NCBI RefSeq assembly: GCF_035978755.1
Contig: NZ_CP108414.1
Coordinates: 744,001 to 808,000, forward strand
DNA: 64,000 nt
Reading direction: 5' to 3'
DNA from: Streptomyces sp. NBC_01298
GTDB taxonomy: Bacteria > Actinomycetota > Actinomycetes > Streptomycetales > Streptomycetaceae
Part shown: positions 59,252 through 64,000 of the stretch, one piece after another
Layout: the number at the start of each line of letters is the position of its first letter
Position numbering within the stretch: position 1 is the stretch's first letter
Translations under genes and position numbers: made by a program
The notes under the pieces: generated by a model
Told to the model about the DNA's origin: nothing
The model's input: only the letters and a program-made list of their open reading frames with translations
Database searches by the model: none

Positions 59252-59602
59252 TCAGTGGATGACGGTGAAGCTGCGCCAGGGCAGGGCCTCGGGGGCGGTG
59301 ACGTTCGAGAGGGTCGTGGCCACGTAGGTGCCGTCGCGCGGGTCGAGCTTGCGGCAGTCTTCCGTCTGGTACAGGACCACGTCCACGAGGGTGTTGTTCT
59401 CCACGTGCGTCGCCCCCTTCGGCAGGGCGATCCGGTGGCAGCCCTTGACCGAGGTGTTGCTGTAGCTCACCTCGACCGGCGAGTCGTGGCCGCGGAATTC
59501 GAGCATCCCGACGGTGCTCCGGCCCAGGCCCGAGCAGGCGGTGGCCGTCAGCAGCAGCGCTGCCGTTCCCGCGATGATGCTGATACGCCTGCTGTGGGAC
59601 AT
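59252..59602 (-). CDS. Small hypothetical lipoprotein
   Basis: 116 residues from the ATG at 59602. A signal peptide with lipobox LTATACSG (Cys about 23) marks a membrane-anchored lipoprotein. The mature part (about 93 residues) is beta-rich with two Cys (VKGCHRIALPKG, TEDCRKLDPRDG) that may pair. I do not recognise the family. It sits alone, 152 bp downstream of the alpha/beta hydrolase gene on the same strand. Confidence 0.72.
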   Translation of the reverse strand: MSHSRRISIIAGTAALLLTATACSGLGRSTVGMLEFRGHDSPVEVSYSNTSVKGCHRIALPKGATHVENNTLVDVVLYQTEDCRKLDPRDGTYVATTLSNVTAPEALPWRSFTVIH

Positions 59603-59753
59603 GGCGCGGTCCTCGTCTGTGCGGTGATGGCGGTCCTACGCACAGACTGCCCCGGCGCGCCGCGCACGGCTCCCGCTGCTCGGCCGTCCGGGTGAACGCG
59701 GCGCGCTCGCCCGGGTGCCCGGTTCCATGGCGAACGGTTCCATGATGAACGGC

Positions 59754-60653
59754 TCAGGTGCGGGCCAGCGCGTCGGTGACGAAACGTGCGGCGCGGTCCA
59801 GGGCCGCGTCGGCCTCGTCCAGCATGCCCTCGAAGGTCTGGAAGACGTGGGGGACGTCGGCGGTGACGTCGAGCTGGACGCCGACCCCGGCCGCTGCCGC
59901 CCGGACGGCGAACCGGGTGGAGTCGTCCAGCAGGACCTCGTTGGCACCGGCCTGGAGGAGCAGCGGGGGCAGCCCGGTCAGGTCGGCGTGCAGGGCCGGG
60001 CTCAGCAGCGGCTGCGCGGGGTCCTGTCCGGCCAGGTAGTGGCCGAAGACGACGGCCAGTTCCGCGCGGGTGAAGAGCGGGTCGGCGTCGTGCTTGGTGG
60101 TCATGGACTCGCCCGAGAGGGTGGCGTCCAGGCCCGGCGAGAAGGCGACCGCGGCGGCCGGCATCGGCAGTCCGGCCTCGCGGGCGGCCAGCAGGGTGGT
60201 GACGGCCAGACCGCCGCCGGCGGAGTCCCCGGCCAGGACGATCCCCTCGGCCGGGGCGCCCCGGTCCAGCAGGTCGCGGTAGGCGGCGAGACCGTCCTCG
60301 ACGGCCGCGGGGAAGGGGTGCTCCGGGGCGAGCCGGTAGTCCACCGAGACGGCGCGGACCCCGGTCCGGCGCACCAGTGCGGCGGTGAGCCGCAGGGCGG
60401 TGTCGGGCGAGCCGGCGACCCAGGCCCCGCCGTGGAAGTAGAGGATCGTCCCGGCGGCGGCGCCGCCCTCGGGCTCGACGGTCAGGGCGGGAAGCCCGCC
60501 GAGGACGGAGGGCGTGACGACCACCCCGGCCGGAGCCGGGCCCGCGGTCATCTGGGCCTCGAAGTCCTTGCGCAGCCGCTCCGGCGGGAGGCTGCCGTCG
60601 AAGGGGGCCTGCCGCATCAGGGCGTCGATGGCCGTGCGCTGTGCCTTGCTCAT
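59754..60653 (-). CDS. Alpha/beta hydrolase (HSL-family esterase)
   Basis: 299 residues. HGGAWVAGSPDTALRL holds the oxyanion HGG motif, VLAGDSAGGGLAVTTLLA the nucleophile Ser (GDSAG), and DADPLFTR and the later ADVPHVFQTFEGM the Asp/His of the triad. This is the hormone-sensitive-lipase group of esterases (short acyl esters). Divergent from a MarR regulator with twin palindromes in between, which suggests substrate- or stress-induced expression. Cytosolic. Confidence 0.9.
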   Translation of the reverse strand: MSKAQRTAIDALMRQAPFDGSLPPERLRKDFEAQMTAGPAPAGVVVTPSVLGGLPALTVEPEGGAAAGTILYFHGGAWVAGSPDTALRLTAALVRRTGVRAVSVDYRLAPEHPFPAAVEDGLAAYRDLLDRGAPAEGIVLAGDSAGGGLAVTTLLAAREAGLPMPAAAVAFSPGLDATLSGESMTTKHDADPLFTRAELAVVFGHYLAGQDPAQPLLSPALHADLTGLPPLLLQAGANEVLLDDSTRFAVRAAAAGVGVQLDVTADVPHVFQTFEGMLDEADAALDRAARFVTDALART

Positions 60654-60692
60654 GGGATCCTCCGGAGGAAGCGATGTTCTTCACCAGGAACT

Positions 60693-60721
60693 ATATTCCT
60701 AGGAATATCATTCTCGAGAAT
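60693..60721. promoter_or_regulatory. Twin palindromes: candidate MarR operators
   Basis: ATATTCCTAGGAATAT (60693-60708) and ATTCTCGAGAAT (60710-60721) are two perfect palindromes with centres 15 bp apart. They lie between the alpha/beta hydrolase start (60653) and the MarR start (60734), the right one within 13 bp of that start. They are AT-rich in a GC-rich region, so likely operators for the MarR protein on both genes. Confidence 0.65.
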
Positions 60722-60733
60722 CTGGAGCAAGGC

Positions 60734-61192
60734 ATGACCGACCCGACGCAGGTGTTCATGGACCTCGTCCGCTACGAGACCAGGCTCTACAACGCGCTGG
60801 GCGAACGGCTGCGCGCGGAGCACGGCGTGACGATGGGGCAGTTCGAGTTCCTGCGCATCATCGACGGCCGGGAGGGCTGCCGGGTCAACGACCTGGCCGA
60901 GGAGGCCGCCATCACCGTCGGGGCGACCAGCAAGGGGGTGGACCGGCTGGAGGCCCTCGGCTGGGTGGTCCGGCGGCCCCATCCCGCCAACCGCCGCTCG
61001 TCCCTGCTGGAGCTGACCCCCGAAGGCCGCGAACGGCTGGCCGCCGCCACGCCCACGTTCGAGGACGGCCTGCGTTCCTGGCTCACCGGGCCGCTGACGG
61101 CCGGCTCGCTGGAGGGGTTCGCCGCCACCCTCGCCCTGCTGCGCGGCACGCTGCAGGACGCCTCGGCGGGCACGCCCGCCGGCGAGGCATAG
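60734..61192 (+). CDS. MarR family transcriptional regulator
   Basis: 152 residues from the ATG at 60734 (CTGGAGC upstream); an upstream in-frame ATG at 60641 would run through the operators and is unlikely. The winged HTH (about 35-110) contains TMGQFEFLRIIDG, VNDLAEEAAITVGATSKGVDRLEAL and VVRRPHPANRRSSLLELT. Divergent from the alpha/beta hydrolase gene, which is its probable target along with its own gene. The ligand is unknown. Confidence 0.92.
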   Translation: MTDPTQVFMDLVRYETRLYNALGERLRAEHGVTMGQFEFLRIIDGREGCRVNDLAEEAAITVGATSKGVDRLEALGWVVRRPHPANRRSSLLELTPEGRERLAAATPTFEDGLRSWLTGPLTAGSLEGFAATLALLRGTLQDASAGTPAGEA

Positions 61193-61197
61193 GAAAC

Positions 61198-61236
61198 GGC
61201 CCGGGCCGGCCGCGGGGTGCGCGGCCGGCCCGGGCC
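61198..61236. terminator. Strong hairpin between marR and katG
   Basis: A perfect 16-bp stem (61198-61213 with 61221-61236) around a 7-base loop, wholly G/C, lies in the 55-bp convergent gap of the MarR and katG genes. It should stop transcription from both sides. Confidence 0.8.
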
Positions 61237-61247
61237 GGATGCCGGGA

Positions 61248-63506
<2,259 letters not shown>

Positions 63507-63679
63507 TCACGGTGATCAGGAACTGCATGTAATGGAACATTTCTGGGGCACGGGAACCCGGTGACGGGCCCCGGTTTCACGGTCGTCCTGACGCCGGGGC
63601 GGTCACCGTCGCGGACGGTCTCACGTCCAGTCTCACGCTGCTCCGGACCGTTCCTGTCCCTTGGCTGTCAACGCGTCCG

Positions 63680-63707
63680 ATCCTACGATGGACGCAATCC
63701 AAGTCAA
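63680..63707 (-). promoter_or_regulatory. Candidate katG promoter with Fur-like site
   Basis: On the minus strand TTGACT (63707-63702) and TAGGAT (63685-63680) are spaced by 16 bp, a good sigma-70-type promoter for katG with a leader of about 195 nt. The -35 region reads CTTGACTTGGATT, which recalls the FurA-binding CTTGACT of mycobacterial furA/katG. The rest of the 381-bp region (63480-63860) has no gene. It was matched by eye only. Confidence 0.45.
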
Positions 63708-63860
63708 GAACGACACCAACCCCGAATCGCGTCGGATCCCGGACCGCAGGCGGTAAGTTCCGGGACGTCCCCGCCGGGCCGTCCCGTCGAACCGCCCCGG
63801 CGAACCGCCGAACCGCCCTGCCGAACCCGTCCCCTCCGAAAGTGAAAGTGGTGAGCCTCT

Positions 63861-64000
63861 ATGAGTGACCTGCTGGAGCGGCTGCGCGAGCGCGGCTGGC
63901 GGATGACCTCCCAGCGACGCGTGGTCGCGGAGGTGCTCGATGGCGACCACGTACACCTCACGGCCGACGAGGTGCACGCCCGCGCCGTGGAACGGCTGCC
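63861..64000 (+). CDS. Fur family metal/peroxide regulator, 3' end outside window
   Basis: Only the first 46 residues are seen, from the ATG at 63861. LLERLRERGWRMTSQRRVVAEVL and HLTADEVHARAVE are the first and second helices of the Fur DNA-binding domain. The gene continues past base 64000. Divergent placement next to katG fits a peroxide- or iron-responsive repressor of the catalase-peroxidase (FurA/CatR/PerR type). The metal-site residues lie beyond the window, so the subfamily cannot be set. Confidence 0.85.
   Translation, partial: MSDLLERLRERGWRMTSQRRVVAEVLDGDHVHLTADEVHARAVERL

Noticed and set aside
63520..63545. Fur-type inverted repeat ATGT-N6-ACAT near katG
   Set aside because: Only four bases per arm; not distinguishable from chance.

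Overview
The window is high-GC (about 72%) actinobacterial chromosome with Streptomyces character. Signs of this are GTG starts, GGAGG-type ribosome sites, ATGA/GTGA stop-start overlaps, a LAXTG-type sorting signal, an HbpS/GlcG protein, TerD and MerR/SigE-type regulators, and IS701- and IS630-family insertion sequences. I see no rRNA, tRNA, CRISPR array or antibiotic gene cluster. Most of it is ordinary chromosome gene content with a few compact cassettes.

1-8.2 kb: a partial phosphotransferase; a LysR regulator divergent from a DapA-family lyase/synthase; an Imm5-like protein; a secreted LysM/transglycosylase protein with a long leader and a Crp-like site; a 5-carboxymethyl-2-hydroxymuconate isomerase; a MerR regulator; a membrane Ser/Thr kinase; a NUDIX hydrolase; a GlsB/YeaQ membrane protein. 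8.3-11.3 kb: a coupled operon (PAP2 phosphatase, DMT-type membrane protein, SxxSxx repeat protein) divergent from a TetR gene across a perfect 42-bp palindrome. 11.4-21.7 kb: TerD, a conserved hypothetical, an orphan amino-acid-binding lipoprotein, a DJ-1/PfpI protein, a secreted endonuclease I, GNAT, a GH20 hexosaminidase, and a MarR/MFS/HbpS cassette.

21.7-24.3 kb is a transposon pile-up: an IS701-family element, a 91-bp MITE and an IS630-family element, end to end and separated by CTAG/TA targets. 24.3-31.6 kb: GNAT, AraC, a LAXTG-protein/ECF sigma/membrane-protein operon, a MocR regulator divergent from an EamA exporter, and another AraC regulator. 31.6-36.4 kb: a large secreted GH101 glycosidase, a YbjQ protein and an SH3 protein. 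36.4-39.1 kb: a T4-phage-like RNA repair cassette (RNA ligase 1, polynucleotide kinase-phosphatase) followed by a NYN-domain putative nuclease. This is the most system-like unit in the window.

42.6-52.7 kb is a nitrogen island: urea transporter, ureA, a CbiX-like protein with a histidine-rich tail, ureB (with a lysine-rich tail), ureC, ureF, ureG, ureD and two overlapping ammonium transporters. There is no ureE, so the CbiX-like protein is a plausible nickel-handling substitute. The genes would import urea, hydrolyse it with a nickel enzyme and move the ammonium. 52.8-64 kb: an RraA-family protein, an epimerase, a small copper-handling group (HMA protein, TauE/cupredoxin fusion, Met-rich secreted protein), an RCK/ion-channel-like protein, a lipoprotein, an alpha/beta hydrolase divergent from MarR across twin palindromes, and katG divergent from a Fur-family gene cut by the window end.
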